Source: Theocolax elegans (taxonomy: Eukaryota > Arthropoda > Insecta > Hymenoptera > Cerocephalidae). Taken from it: a stretch of DNA of 64,000 nt. Below, piece after piece: positions 46,605-60,061 of this stretch (the first letter of the stretch is position 1; each line of letters starts with the position of its first letter). The notes beneath the pieces are model-generated. The model saw only the letters and a list, made by a program, of their open reading frames with translations, searched no databases and had not been told where the DNA came from. Position numbers and translations under genes: made by a program. The DNA lies in assembly GCA_026168455.1 (NCBI GenBank), contig CM047426.1, positions 26,223,058 through 26,287,057 of the forward strand. The letters are read 5' to 3'.

Positions 46605-48288
46605 AAAAAATGAAATATCGTACTATTCTTAATATTCTGATTTATACTGTATGTATTTACACAATGTAAACCAAAGTCTATTTATAAAATTTACTCGCAC
46701 GAGTATACCGATATTATTTATTGGAAAGATTAGGGCAGACAGTTCGAGATAAACGCAATTTTACGATTGTTCAATTTTAAAAAAAAATGACGATTTGAAT
46801 TTTAACTTTAGTTTTCGTTCAAGTAGAGTATGTCACCATCTTTCTTTATCCATATGTGTATTAAATAAATTGAATTCACAAGAAGTATTTTTACTTATAT
46901 TTTATACTTTTACCATCACCAACGTTGCAAACAATTTTTCATAATACACTGTCTATAAATATGTATATTACTAATAGTTAATCTAAATTTATTTAAAGCT
47001 AGGTGAAACCAATTTGACTTAACAGTTATTTAATAGTTATTTTACGCTCATAATGACAAGTTTCTAGTATAAAATCGTTTCTTTTATGGTTTCTTATTTA
47101 CTGGAGCAAGGATATTTCAAGCGCGACAGAGATTCCAAAGAATTTTTCACGAATGGACTCCGTATAGTTATACAGTAAAGTGGTTAATATATATTTCTAT
47201 CTGCAGATTGTCAGTATCGTAGCTTCGTCGTAGTAAAAATTGAATTGTTTTATACGGTACACTAATTTTTAAACTAAAGTAAACATCTATTTTGTTTAAA
47301 AATAGATTGTACAAGTTGTCGGTATATTTTTTAACAATTCGATAAAATTGGAAATAATACCTAAGTTACTGGAAAGGGAGAAAAAAATGTGTAGCAAAAG
47401 CGTCCGAACGAGATAATAGTATATATAATACGTTTTCCGTACGAGGAAAGTTGCTATGGCAATCGAATGAGCTATCCTGAGTTAAGAGCAATAGCAGTTA
47501 GGAAAAAAAATGCAAGAACCAATGGCCCATCGTCCTGTTGATTTGATTAAAACACTTGCATTGAACGCTCAGGCAAAATGTACTATAGTTTTACAAAGAA
47601 ACACTTGCTACTGTAAAGGTGATAAAAATGAAGTAGAAGAAACTTGTCCTCGTTGATTATATTCTTTTGCTTCTTTATTTACCTTGCCGCTATTGAATTT
47701 TACTACACTATCATTTTCTAACAGCTGTCTTGCGGTCCATTTGAAATTTGTATACAAAAAGTCAATGTATATAAATATCAAATTTTTTAAAAATTTATAT
47801 ACGAAAGATTATTATATTATTAAATATTTCTTTAAATTATATATTCTTAGTTTTCATTGTGTCAGAGTGGATAAATCATAAAAATTACTATGTCACATAG
47901 TAAAATTTATTACAAATTTATTAATTTTTGTTATAAATCTATTAAATTTCGCCAAATTTTATAGTAAATTTTACTACGTAACATAGTAATTTTTATGATT
48001 TGTCCACTCTGTTCCCAAATTCCTAAATAATATAACAATTTTTTACAAAAGACATAGTAATTTTTATTATAACATTTTTCTCTGTGTATATAACTAAATT
48101 TTAAATATTATATGGATTTATATTTGTACAAGCGTAATAATCGAGGAACTCGTGTTCAAGATTAAAAAAGCAAAATAAAATAAATTACTGAAGAAGTTGT
48201 TTACTACTGAGGCTCCAGATAAAAATATTTTTCTCGTATTACACGACAAATTTCCCATTCCGTAATGACTATATGGGTTGTAAAGTAA
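46605..48288. repeat. Tandem duplication 3, copy B (about 1684 bp)
   Basis: Second copy, ending in the same A-run (GTAAAAAAAA) before unique sequence (GTGGAAATT). The short frame at 47684-47881 is the exact duplicate of 46001-46198 and has no domain, so I do not call it a gene. Confidence 0.92.
47863..48011. mobile_element. Short palindromic MITE, CAGAGTGGA ends, copy B
   Basis: Duplicate of 46180-46328 created by tandem duplication 3 and not by a new insertion, since all flanking bases are shared. Confidence 0.6.
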
Positions 48289-49529
48289 AAAAAAGTGGAA
48301 ATTATTATTCACGTTTATAGAACTTATAAATAAATACAGTATAACTGGCGCTGTTGGTTATAAGGTAGAGTAGTTAATTTTAAAAACAATTTGTACTTTT
48401 TATACAATAAATGTACGAATCATCTATTACATATCTTTGTATAAAAAAAGTTTACAATAATTTTAGGATTTATTAAGTGAATTTAAGTTATTTTAAAAGA
48501 AGGATCCTGGTCAATCACTGAAAATTAATTGATATTTTGTTAAATATGTATATAAAACTTGTATTTACTGCTTTTAAGAATATATTATAGAAATACATAT
48601 TTATAACAGCAAAATTTCAAATAGTTATGCATATATATTAAATTAAATACATAAAACATATGTTGTACGTTAAACGTACAATAGTGTACGATAAACAGCT
48701 AAATTAAGTATATTAATAATTGTAAAATACGGCAATAAGTTACATAACTACTTATATATTAACGACTTATTTAATGTTTTTGCACATTGAAAATGTGTTC
48801 AAGGATTAAAGTTATGTGGTCGAACGTTTTCACCATTGTATTTACTGTATGTGATTTATTTAATTTCTTATGCATATATATATATGTTTGTGGAAATAAA
48901 TTAAATATTTCACCTGTATATGTAATAAATAATTATCGTAAATTTAAAACAACTATCGAATTCGTAAATTAAGTCACAAATATGTAAATTTTAATAAAAT
49001 ATAGCTAAGCATGTATCATTTAAATAAAGATTTCTGAGCTTTATTCAAATGTTCCCACATTTCCTTGACATTTTTCAGCATTTCAAAACAGCTGAATTTG
49101 ACTTTGATTAAATTTGCGAAATTTAAAATACCATACTATTTTTATCACAATGAGGATTTTACAATCATTTAATTGCAATGCGTATTAAATAGGAATAAAA
49201 GTGTAAATATATCGAATAACCGAGGAAACGAGTAAAATATATACAAGCATGAATCGCGTATAGGTATACGACGATCCTTCCTAATTCGAGATAAAAACAT
49301 TTGTGTTAATGCGACGTACAATGTAATTTAATTTAAAATTTCTCCCTAACGAAGTAAAAAAAAAAGAAGGCAAAATTGCTCAAGTACATTTATCTCCGAG
49401 AGTAAAATCCTGCAACCGGGTAAACAATGCAACGGCTCGAGAGAGGCCATAAGGAGCAAAAAGTTGTAGAGAAAAAAAAAAGAGACGAAGTAAGTAAGGG
49501 AGAAAAAAAAGAGGTCGTAAAAAAATGCG
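48289..49529. other. AT-rich spacer, no gene seen
   Basis: Nothing recognised apart from a small palindrome (TTGTACGTTAAACGTACAA, about 48662). Confidence 0.4.
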
Positions 49530-49800
49530 ATGCGCCGTCATTGCGCTCCCAAGCGCCTCCGAGTGCGATCCCGGGGGCCATTGCGTAAGCGTATAACTAG
49601 CACGCACGAAGGCCTCCATGGTGACCGTGGCCGAGCTATACGCACGGAGGAGCGGATAATCCGCGTCGAGCTGGTCCTCTCTCGCTCTCTCACTCTCCAT
49701 CTCTCCTACCAAGAGCGCGACACATGTGGTATATACCGCTGACCCGATCCGACGTGCTATAGGGTTACGAGTGACGCAATATGTCCTCTTGTGTTAAACT
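49530..49800 (+). promoter_or_regulatory. Promoter-like CpG-rich island
   Basis: Strongly G+C- and CpG-richer than its surroundings (GCGATCCCGGGGGCCATTGC near 49563, then CGCACGGAGGAGCGGATAAT). A CT-rich run and GTATATACCGC (about 49729) follow. Open frames exist on both strands without domains. It could be an untranslated exon or promoter; the evidence is compositional. Confidence 0.3.
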
Positions 49801-52800
49801 CGTCGATACGAAACGAAGATCGCTCTTTGGATTATTGCGAAAAATCTAGGGCTTTTCCGGGGAAAAGTTCAGTTTTACATCTTTGTAATGCCTTTAACTA
49901 ATTGTATATAACCGCTAGGCAATCATATTTGCCAATACCTAATTATTCGACGATATTATATTATAATGATTACTTTGTTTTCTATCTTAAGTAAAAACTA
50001 TCCGATGTCCATTTGCTAAACAATAATCAAGATAATTCTTATTCTTCAAAAGGCAATTACTAGAACAATTACATAATTAGCTGTACTATATATATTATGA
50101 TCTATATTATAGAGAGAAAAATATGGTTTTCGTCTTAAAGTAAATATATAACCAAACAGTGGTAAATCGTGTCGCGCTGTTAACAAAATAAAATATTTAC
50201 TCGCTGTTGTAAGCTAATAAAAATTATAATCGTCTCGCAGCGACTACTAATAATCAGCGTAAACTCGAAACCATCTCTATCTCTTGGATTTGAGTCTCTC
50301 AATAGTTTTATCGAGCTGTGTCGAAACGTGTATATATATATGTACGTGCGACGGTTCCCTGGGAAACGGTATATGAAAAATTATGCGGGCTCATTCGGGC
50401 ACATTAATAAACGCGTCACGAAACAATGTCAAAGCCATAATATAGCCGTGGAGCGCAAGAAAGAAAGAGAGAGAGAGAGAGAGATGATGACGGTGTGCAT
50501 TAGATGCATCGCCCGGTTGAGAGAGACGCTCACGCTTGAGTTTAGTATCGAGCTCAATGCTTGTTTACGAAGGCTAATTGCTTATTAAGCTACGAGACCA
50601 CAGCTCACCATCGATGTTCGATGCGTATGTTTACACTTGCGAGTGGGCGCTATCGTGTAAATTAACAACGATTTGAGAGATATATACATCGAAAATTGCC
50701 CTGTATACCGTCCGAGCTTTCTATACAAAAGTTTAACTGCTACATATGTTAATAAGGACGTAATAAAAGTGATTCTATACACTTCAACGCAGCGTGCAAC
50801 GCAACAATATTTTTTGTTACGATTGTACGACCTCTCGTTATCTTTACGTTATTCTTAATAGAGTAAATAATCTGATTATCATTGTTATTTTAATTTGAGT
50901 GAATATTACTTGATTTACATCCGTTCCGCGAGAAACCGCGCAATGGAACAAGTAAATCAACGAGTTTTCGAGATGTAACTGACTTGTTTTATGAAAATGA
51001 GTTTGCGAAGCGCAACTTTTGTCTTATAAATCCTAACAACTCTACTGCGTTAACTTTGAGCGCAACATTTTGTTTCGAACAGTTTAAGAACGTTTGCGTG
51101 AAATACTTTCGTTTTACACCCCCTAAATATAATATTTTAGTTGTACGACGAGAGAAATATTTATACACTAATTGTTTATAATTATAATGTTACGAAATAC
51201 TGGATATACTGCGAGTAATGTAATGTATCTGGATCGCGTCCGATAATCGAAATTCAGTCACAGTACGAAATTACGCAACGCTATATCATTTCTTTATCGC
51301 ATTATCAAATTGTTAAATCGCTTTTCGTGTATATTGCTTTAAATTACAACTTTATCATCGAAAATAATAGAAAAATTGTCATTTTGAGTTAAACAATCAA
51401 TGTCAATGTCTATCTTAATAATTAATAACGACCGTTCAAACTATAAATCAATCAAACTTATTAGTTTAAACAAACGCACCACTTTTTAAATCACTTTTAA
51501 ATATCCCTGATCTAAGTATTTTATTGCAGTACCTTCGCTTCTCTTACGAATTCTATTTAAGCACGTGTATATGAACTGTTAGGTATATATAATGGAAAAA
51601 CCAGCAGTAACTGAATTGAATAACTTCTCAACTGAGGTAAGCGTCTCCTGACATGTGTACAGTCGGATTCTTCCGGAATCATCTTTACCCAACACTCAGA
51701 TCGATCAAGTTTCTGCGCGTAACTCGGTAATTTAACGAACGTAAAAACAGGAACACAACGATTACCCCTGTGTAATATTATTGAAAATATAGAAGAGAGA
51801 CCTTGATACTGTCCCACACACCAGATGGCGCACATATAGGAGAGCTTCCGGAAAACCGCTCAAATGCGGATTTCTCTCGACTTGAATAGGATACATGGAC
51901 ATCAATTCGAAGATGGCAAGTGTGTTTTTGACCTCGGAACTTCCGGAATTTACCACAGGAAAGCAGAACAATTGGGCTCTTCCGTAAATTGTTTGTATAT
52001 AGATTGAAATGTTTGTTTCAAAAGACAAATTCTAGCTTTTATGTGTAAATCGTTTCCAGAGTATTAAGCTTCTTTTCTACAAATATCATTAGATCCTCCT
52101 TTGATCTATATTTTATATTATTCAATAATCAAATATTATTTTTGATTAATTAATTATATTTATCTTTCTGATCGTATTATAATTTTAGAACATAAAAATT
52201 AATATACAAAGTTGAAATTAAATTTTTAATATTCGTTTACAAAACATTTTAATTTATAGCTGTTTCTTTATGATTAAAATTAAATGACTGGGCATCGGAG
52301 ATATATCGACTAAAATTCTTATTTAAAACATAAAGTATTGAATAACATTTGGATTTATGTAAATAACTGATTGAGAACTAAGGTTTTTAGGTCTCTGCTC
52401 GCCTTAGCCATATACTATGAGCAAACCCAGTCAAACAGCCGGTTACATTACTATTTGAGGTCCTTTGATAACCTGGAAAGTGTAATCAAATTTCCGGTTA
52501 GAGTAGATAGTCCTCCTCTATCTTTACATGTTCTAAGTTAACATCGAACAAAATGTTGTGCACATTCAAAATGTAGTACACATTTCAATTCTACATTTAT
52601 TTTCTAAATGGTAAGTGTATATAAAATGTTTGGTCTTTTCTTTTTGATAAAACGATATTTTCTTAAAATACTGATTACTAATTAGTGAAGGATTAATACA
52701 ATTGAAACACATAAATAAATTACACGAGTTCTAAATTATTATCAAATTTTTATTACACTTTGATATCATAGACATGATATCTATTATCTGGGTTTAAGCT

Positions 52801-53398
52801 CAGCATGCCTGTACATGCTGCTCAAATTAATTTTGAAATTACGCAGTTAAGTAATCTTTTAACAGTTAACGCACTACTATACCACTTAGTATCGGATGAT
52901 ATTTACTTAACCTTACCACACTTTGGCCAGAATTTTCGTTAACTGAATTTCGAAAGAGCGCGCGCGCACATCGATTAACATCCGTGTACAAATAGCATCA
53001 TATTTTACTTCGTTTCTCGTGCACTCGCTAATCGGAGGATGAATCGTTGAATTTCCGTATATTTTTAAACAACGCACTTATTAAAAGATACAATATACAT
53101 ATACGCAACTTATACACGTACGAGCGTGTAAAGACGTCCGTATAAATACGGGGCGATTCGATTACGTTTATTTTGTCCTTTGCGCGATATATTCTTGCAC
53201 AATACGCAACCATGTACGATTTCCGCTTGCGGTTCGTGAGATGTGTATATAAACGTGGATCCTCTCCAGATATTGCGTTACATAACATGTAAAATGTTAC
53301 GCGAGCGAAGTGTATCGACAACCTGAAATGTTATACCGTTCATCGTCAAGATGAATCGTTAATGACACTCTCGCTGGTGAGGTGAAAGCGTAAGGTGT
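49801..53398. other. Spacer, no gene seen
   Basis: Mostly AT-rich. Moderately G+C-rich patches at 50320-50660, 51590-51990 and 52380-52520 show no domain in any frame. A GA repeat lies at 50465-50484. The minus-strand frames at 51557-52028 overlap in two registers and match nothing that I know. Confidence 0.35.
50465..50484 (+). repeat. (GA)n microsatellite
   Basis: About ten GA units. Confidence 0.8.
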
Positions 53399-53419
53399 GT
53401 ATATATATATATATATATG
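53399..53419 (+). repeat. (TA)n microsatellite
   Basis: About ten TA units. Confidence 0.8.
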
Positions 53420-54169
53420 TATCGGTGTGATTAAGAACACCAGGAGAGAGAAAAATATATTTTTTGGACTTGTACATTTGTGCACGATATTTAATATTAA
53501 ATTAATTATTATAATTAATTTAACTTTATATTTTACAGAGAAAAAACTACGCACACGCTGTATAGAATATATAAAAAAATTCATTTCTCCAAGAGAAAAT
53601 TAATTTCTTTCTCACCTCTTTCTCAACGTCCTATTTCTCTCTAGTGTGAAAATTGTGTATTAAAATTTCGGTTGCCCCTAAATTTAGTTAATGAAATTTC
53701 TAATATAGGTCGTCCGAGAGATATTTGCCATTGTTGCAAATTTGAACACGGAGATGCTTATAAGAAATTAATGTTATATACAGACAAATTTAAATTTGGT
53801 CCAAGAGAATTAATTTAATAAAAATGATTGCGTATACATATATACATTGTCTTAAATTTCCACAATTTGCAATAGGATTTTCAGAAATATTATATAATTC
53901 ATTCGGTTCTTGAAAGTTTTAAGAGATTTTTGTAAAACATAAATTTTAAATTGTCCTTTGAACCGTAATAGGATACAATCTAAGCTTTAGAACTCGAAAA
54001 AAAGGTGATATATATTTTTATGAAATTTCATTAGACGAAAAATAAGGTGAAAAGAATCAAGTGCCGCGAGGTTGATTTACAAAATTATATATGTCTGGAT
54101 GAATTGAGTTTAATACTTTTTCATCACCTTTCCGTCTGTAGGCTTCTCCTCCGTTTCGGCTATATAGAC

Positions 54170-54171
<2 letters not shown>
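53420..54171. other. AT-rich spacer, no gene seen
   Basis: A small inverted motif (TTAATTATTATAATTAA near 53500) is present. Nothing else recognised. Confidence 0.4.
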
Positions 54172-54214
<43 letters not shown>

Positions 54215-54217
54215 TAC
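54172..54217 (+). repeat. (TA)n microsatellite
   Basis: About 17 TA units passing into ACACATATATACA. Confidence 0.85.
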
Positions 54218-54549
54218 AGTGGAAGAATGAAGGAAAATAGCAAGGAAACAAAAAGTGAAGGGAAAAAATAGAAGTGAGGAGGCGAAGACGGAAATAACAA
54301 ACTCCGAAGCAGAATATTTTGTATAGCCGAGCGGCGCAACGAGCTATTCAAATACTTCCAACTTTTCATACACCAATGGCATTCCTGCTGTGCGTGTAAT
54401 GCGCAGGCTCAGGGTAAACAATTACACGTAATTGCGCTCCCATTCCACTCGGAGCTTCGTAACACTGAAAACGTGCTCGCTCTTTTTCTTGCCCGTCTAT
54501 TCGTGTGTATATGATTTTACGCGAAGCCTTCTTAGGAATGTGCAAATGT

Positions 54550-54585
54550 GTATGTATATATATATGTATATATGTATATATGTAT
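54550..54585 (+). repeat. (ATGTATAT)n microsatellite
   Basis: Three to four units of an 8-base TA/TG repeat. Confidence 0.7.
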
Positions 54586-57500
54586 CGTATGAATACTATA
54601 TATTACCTGTCTTTCTCGAGTACGAGAAACCAGCGTTGATAAGAGATTCGTGGCGCCGCCGTTTCCTTATCGTTATAGGTAAAATAAAAAATGAAATTGC
54701 AAACGAGCGCGGCTACGTTAAAAACGTGAATTGAACGCGCGGGCTGCGCGGTTAAACTCGCGTTCAAAAGAATTAGGGCAATGTCATTCGATTTTCATTG
54801 TTCCTTAACGAATTTGCTTTGTGGACGATTTTATATTTCAGTGAATCGCGCGGAGATAACGTATTATAGATATTGAAGATGGTAATACGCCGAGCTCGTT
54901 GATAAGAAGATTTGTGGAACGTCAATTCAGAGAGCTTCGTGCTTTTTTTTCCTTATCTCGTATGAAATCTTAATTATATTCATTTTGTATTAAATAGATT
55001 AATGTACAAATTGGGCATGCAACGGAATCGTGACTATGCAAAAATATAAGTTTGTCATTTATAAATATTTTTTTTTTTTTACAATAGATAAGCTGATAAC
55101 TCATGTTAACTTTATCGCATATTTTAGTTAAATTAAAGTTACGATTTAACAAAAAAAAATCTTATACATTAAAATTTGTTGTTTCTGTCAATTTGGTTAA
55201 ATTTTCTTTTATTCTTATCAATATTTCAAAAACAGCAATTCACAATTTGCAAATTGGCCATGTCGAGAACAAAGCGTCAGATTATTTTATAAATGAACTT
55301 GACGTGACACATGACTGATAACAGATTATGCAGTCATTCGTCAAACTTTCCAATAATAAAATTTTTATATACAGACAAAAATATTTATGTTACTATTGCT
55401 TTAGAAATAGATGAAAATTAATTTATCCTAAAATCATAAAGTCGTAAAATACAACTTATAATAAATAAATATTATGTGTAATTTGTAATTTAAATGCATC
55501 TTAAAATAAATGAAAAATATATATTTATGGTAATAAACTTGTACAATTTAGAGAAACTGCAAATAACGACACACGGAAAAATGCGAACGCAAAAAGTTAC
55601 TTTTTAATTCAATTTTTATATAAATACGGTGAGATGGTCTAGCCAAGTGTAAAACTAATATTTACGTTTTTGCAAACAGTATCATTTATTTTTAGAATTA
55701 ATTCATCTAATTACAAAAATAATGTTTGTCAAGTTGCATAAAAAAGTGGTTATTGGTATTGATAAAAAAATCAATTATAAAAAATAAATTAAAATGATTG
55801 AATTGTCATAGTGTCAAAAATATGCTATTGGTATTATCTACAATTTTAGTGTATCACCACTGGTGTTAAGATGCATGAAAATTATAATTCAGTATTAATT
55901 TGACCGTAAACTTGATGAGGGAACTCAAGTGAATATAGATTTTTTAATTTATAGGGAAAAGAAGAATGTATAACAACTGCGATCAGGCAATGGAACGATA
56001 GGGTCTACATTTGCACAAAACACTCGGACGCGTTGGTGTTTGTTATTTATATGCAACGGACACCTTTACAGACGATTCCAAATTTCATCGGAGGCCTTCG
56101 CGGGCACGTGTTAACGAGCCAGACAGTCGGTCCGTTCCGTGACCGGCAAATATTTGCCGAACGTAAATACCTGTGAGCGCAAGGCTCGAGTTATATCGTC
56201 TAGTATATGGAGGTACGTACACACACACACACACACACGTATATGCATGTATATATTTATATACTCGTGTATGGTTATACGCGTTTCACAAAACTAGGCC
56301 GATGTACCTTGGAATAAAGAGGGAATGACGTGGAGGCTGCTTTCGAACCTTTGAGCTATGGATTTTCCTGCTGGTTTACAAATGTTTACGGTATAACGTC
56401 TATGTATCCAAACAGCCTTTTGAAATCGTTAACGTTGCTTTTCATTTCGTTAAATGATGCACAGACATACACACACACAAGATTTTACAGTTTCTCCTTT
56501 TTTGCACTATTTAACCAAGTTATTATACGAATTACGTTAATATTATTCATTTTTAAACTATTATTTACATATACGTACATTCTACGTGCGTCTATTTGTT
56601 TTCTTAGTTTACCTTGAGTAAATTAACGTATGCAGTTGTGTACGTATCAACGATTTACAGTATATTTTACAATACATTTGCCACTTAATACGAATGGTTA
56701 ACGTTACAAAAATATGTAAATATACATCTATAAGTATAATATAGTATAATCATGATCTAAATACTTATGTGTTGCATACGAAAACGGTAGTGGTAATAAA
56801 CAAAATTTTATTATTGATGCAAATATATTTTTACAAATTAAAATTAAAACGTCGTGGTAAAACTTCTTGCGTATATACAATAATAATTAATTAATTTATT
56901 TTGTGATAACCATCGAGCATATCCAATTTATTGTAAATATTTTTATATAATAGTATTAGCAGTTGCCACAGATGGAAAAATATTTACTGTAAATACCAAT
57001 AAATTATTAATATTTCTGTATAAAATAGACATTTTTCTTACAGAACGAGTATATCCATCTTTTTCTACGTCATGTAGCAATTTTCGTTAAACATGTAGTA
57101 AATTTTACTACGACATTTTTCTTAGTTTAACGTGCTTGGAAATTAACGTATATACAAGGAATTTACTGACTTCGGGTACATTTGTGGTACTAAATTTTAT
57201 TTAACTTTTATGGGTGAATACGTCACAGATCAATATCATTATTAAGATTATAATCCTATAGGAATAAGATATTTTAAAATCTTTGAAAATTTTCTTAGTA
57301 ATCACTTCCAAAAATTGTAATTTTATGTTCAGTATTACCATACCTTTATAGTGTAATACAGTAAGTATAAGTAAGTTTAAAAAAAAAGTATTTAATTTAA
57401 CGTGTATATATCTACGGCAGCACTCGCAGTTGGAAAAACATACACATATAGTGTAAGATAAAAACGTGCGGAAACATATAGTATTTTTAATATCAATGCC

Positions 57501-57737
57501 TCGGCGATATTGTCAAGAAAACATACATATTAAATACGTTATAATGTATTTACTTTTAATTTTTCAAATATTTCTTACATTCAACTGATTTAAGTATTTT
57601 CGCGAATTCACGTGAAAATAATTAAACATACATACCTAAATATTGTGTCACGGGCATCGCCTCGCGACTTATGAAGTATGAGAAGGATTTAGAGTGAGCG
57701 ATAAGACGCGTTGACTAATCTAACTGGTGCATTGCAG
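54586..57737. other. AT-rich spacer with one CpG-rich patch, no gene seen
   Basis: A G+C-richer patch at 55960-56215 (for example AGGCCTTCGCGGGCACGTGT) has no convincing frame. An AC repeat lies at 56219-56238. At about 56965-57120, AGTAAATTTTACTA-type motifs and TTTTTCTTA ends recall the small MITEs elsewhere, but I cannot define the ends. Confidence 0.35.
56219..56238 (+). repeat. (AC)n microsatellite
   Basis: About ten AC units. Confidence 0.8.
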
Positions 57738-57820
57738 CGCGGACGTTAGCTCGACGGTTATAGAATACGAGATTCGTAATCCAAGGTTCGTGTGTTCGAA
57801 TCCCATCGTTTACCTTTTTT
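57738..57820 (+). pseudogene. tRNA-derived sequence, possibly tRNA-Thr(CGT)-related
   Basis: Box A (TAGCTCGACGG, 57747-57757) and box B (GTTCGAATCCC, near 57793) lie at tRNA spacing, and a T6 run (57815-57820) could stop RNA polymerase III. The possible acceptor GCGGACG pairs partly with CGTTTAC. The D and anticodon arms do not fold canonically: TTCGTAATCCAAGG resembles the anticodon side of a Thr(CGT) tRNA, but the stem is disrupted. It is either a tRNA pseudogene or the head of a SINE. No clear SINE body or palindromic arms are seen around it. Confidence 0.45.
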
Positions 57821-58753
57821 CGCTCCTCGCCTTATTCATACGTTGCAATATTGTATAAAACTCCAAACTCGATTTACCCGATTTACTTTATTACGATTTA
57901 AATGCGTATACGTTTAATTAAATCAAATTTTCACGCTATCGTGGAATATATATATATGGACACGTGAGTTAAAAGCAATTGTACGTGAAATTAAAAAATT
58001 GGATTTTATATAAAAAAAAATATTGTTTATCAACGTAATAAATAAAACCTTAACGTTAAATATAAAGTTCACTTAAGTCACAAAATTTGGCTAAGGAATA
58101 CTCGAGAAAAAAAAAATACGTTCTATTCACCCGATATGTTTGACGTAAATACATGTATTCTCATTTGGTCGAATGATTAATTACCCGTTCAATAAAACTG
58201 CAGATAACAAAAGACGGTGTATTTAAACTTCCGAATCTAAACTTTAACAGGCTCAAGCAATTAAAGTATACGAACAGCTGAAACAGAAGGGAACGAAAAA
58301 ACACGAGTGTAAGGTTGACTTATGATTACGTTATCACGAGTCTTACTTCTCGACTCCGAAGCGCAAGCACACACAGTTTGCACCCACAAAAATACGTTTC
58401 CCTCGTGTAATCCTAGTTTGCCGTGTATACAAATATAATATATATGCATGTTAAAGTCGCATGCACCAGGTATATATTCCAGTTACTGATTTCTACGAAC
58501 GATTCTGGTGTATCCCGGGGAACACGTTCCTCGATGAAATATCAAAATCAAATTTTTATCATTTTTAGGTGCTTGTGTCTGTTCTCGAATTATTGTAGTC
58601 GTATATAAACCGTATATTAAAACCTTTAGTCTTGTACAAATATATGTGAAAATTGTTTTTAATTCAAAATTGCGCTTATATCGAGATGTACAATGAGTAT
58701 AAAATAAATGTTTAATTAATGATACAGTTAAATATAGATACTATTGTCAAAAA
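57821..58753. other. AT-rich spacer, no gene seen
   Basis: No features recognised between the tRNA-derived sequence and the palindromic element. Confidence 0.4.
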
Positions 58754-59320
58754 CCCGCGTAAAAATATAAACTATTGCCACTATATTGCAGAGCTATGGG
58801 CAATAGTTATTGCAAACATATTGCCAATATGTTGCCGCGACAATTGGCAATGTATTGCCAACATACCGCCAAAAAGCACTCTCCCATATCTTTGCCAAAT
58901 ATTGGCAATAGTTACTATTTTATCATTTGTAAACTATTGCCAATATGTTGGCCATACCTCATAAATTACAAAAAAAAATAAAATGAAATTAACTCTTAAT
59001 AACAAAATAGCAAAATGGCTCAGTGGTAAAGATCCAGCATTCGGATCTAAAGATCGAAGGTTCGAATCCCGCGGCAAGCTAATATTTTTTTTTTTAATTT
59101 TTTTTGTAATTTATGAGGTATGGCCAACATATTGGCAATAGTTACAAATGATAAAATAGTAACTATTGCCAATATTTGGCAAAGATATGGGAGAGTGCTT
59201 TTTGGCGGTATGTTGGCAATACATTGCCAATTGTCGCGACAACATATTGGCAATATGTTTGCAATAACTATTGCCCATAGCTCTGCAATATAGTGGCAAT
59301 AGTTTATATTTTTACGCGGG
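58754..59320. mobile_element. Palindromic element, CCCGCGTAAAAA ends, ATTGCCAATA-rich arms, tRNA-like core
   Basis: The arms 58754-58980 and 59090-59320 are reverse complements with only a few differences (for example TTGCCGCGACAA against TTGTCGCGACAA). The ends are CCCGCGTAAAAATATAAAC and its complement, and the flanking dinucleotides are AA on both sides. The arms carry many copies of ATTGCCAATA or ATTGGCAATA. The unpaired core of about 110 bp contains a tRNA-like sequence. It has no protein-coding capacity. Part of its right arm recurs at 61545-61695 through duplication 4. Confidence 0.8.
59014..59081 (+). pseudogene. tRNA-like core of palindromic element
   Basis: Box A TGGCTCAGTGG (59016-59026) and box B GGTTCGAATCC (59059-59069) are both close to consensus at the right spacing. 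GATCC and GGATC can pair as an anticodon stem, but the loop (AGCATTC) lacks the usual U33 and the acceptor stem does not pair. The order TTCGGATCTAAAGATC ... GGTTCGAATC recalls tRNA-Arg(TCG). A functional tRNA is unlikely. A polymerase III promoter inside the element is possible. A T-run follows at 59084-59094. Confidence 0.5.
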
Positions 59321-60061
59321 AAGATCGCAAATCTTTAGTCTTTTCTTTAAACACATAATCATTTTCAATTTTTTAACGCAGTGACAAGTAATACTTCCAA
59401 ATATTATTTTCCTATGTATAAGAATAAAAACTCTACGAAATAATTTGAATTTTATTAACATTTCGAGCGAACTTTTGATAACGAGTCGCGAGGTATACGA
59501 GTAACGAGGTTATGTTTCTGTGTGTTTACAGCATAGACATAGGAGAGATAGACTGCGGGTCAGGACTGACAAAACTGGCCCCCATTGCGATAAAGACAGA
59601 TGCAGTAGCAAGCAGGCTGTCTCTCTCGACCATGCTGCTGTGCATGCGCGTCCGCTGGGCGTAGGCAATGCAACTCGATACGCGGGAATATGCTTTATTC
59701 TAAATGAAATATTGAAATACATTGTCAAATGTAATGAAACAAATTTTGAAAATTATAAATTTATTATATTTTAGTTATAGTACTACTAAGTGCAGTTACA
59801 AAATACTGGGGACGTATATAGGAATAAAGGAAAGGGTATATAGGAAATATAGGAATATAGGAAAGGGTAGGTATAATTTTTGTTGAGAGGCTTCAAATTC
59901 GCAAGTATATATTTATTAAGAATCGAATAATTAAATTATTTAAATTACATTAAATTAAACTTATTATAATTAGTATATTCTAGAAACTGGAAGGAATAAA
60001 TAAATCAGATTAAACGTAAGCAAATAAAAAACAAATACATACAGTTACATAATATAAGATT
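59321..60061. other. Spacer within duplication 4
   Basis: Contains a G+C-richer patch (59480-59690) with short frames on both strands that lack domains; the frames are repeated unchanged at 61886-62150. Short GGAATATAGGAAAGGGTA repeats lie at about 59820-59870. Otherwise AT-rich. Confidence 0.35.

Noticed and set aside
51557..52028. Two overlapping minus-strand frames of about 90 codons in a G+C-richer patch
   Set aside because: They overlap in different registers, have no domain, and neither reads like a known mobile-element protein.
59520..59774. 84-codon frame present twice with identical sequence (also 61896-62150)
   Set aside because: Identity is explained by the recent duplication of the whole segment, and an opposing frame of similar length overlaps it. 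No domain.
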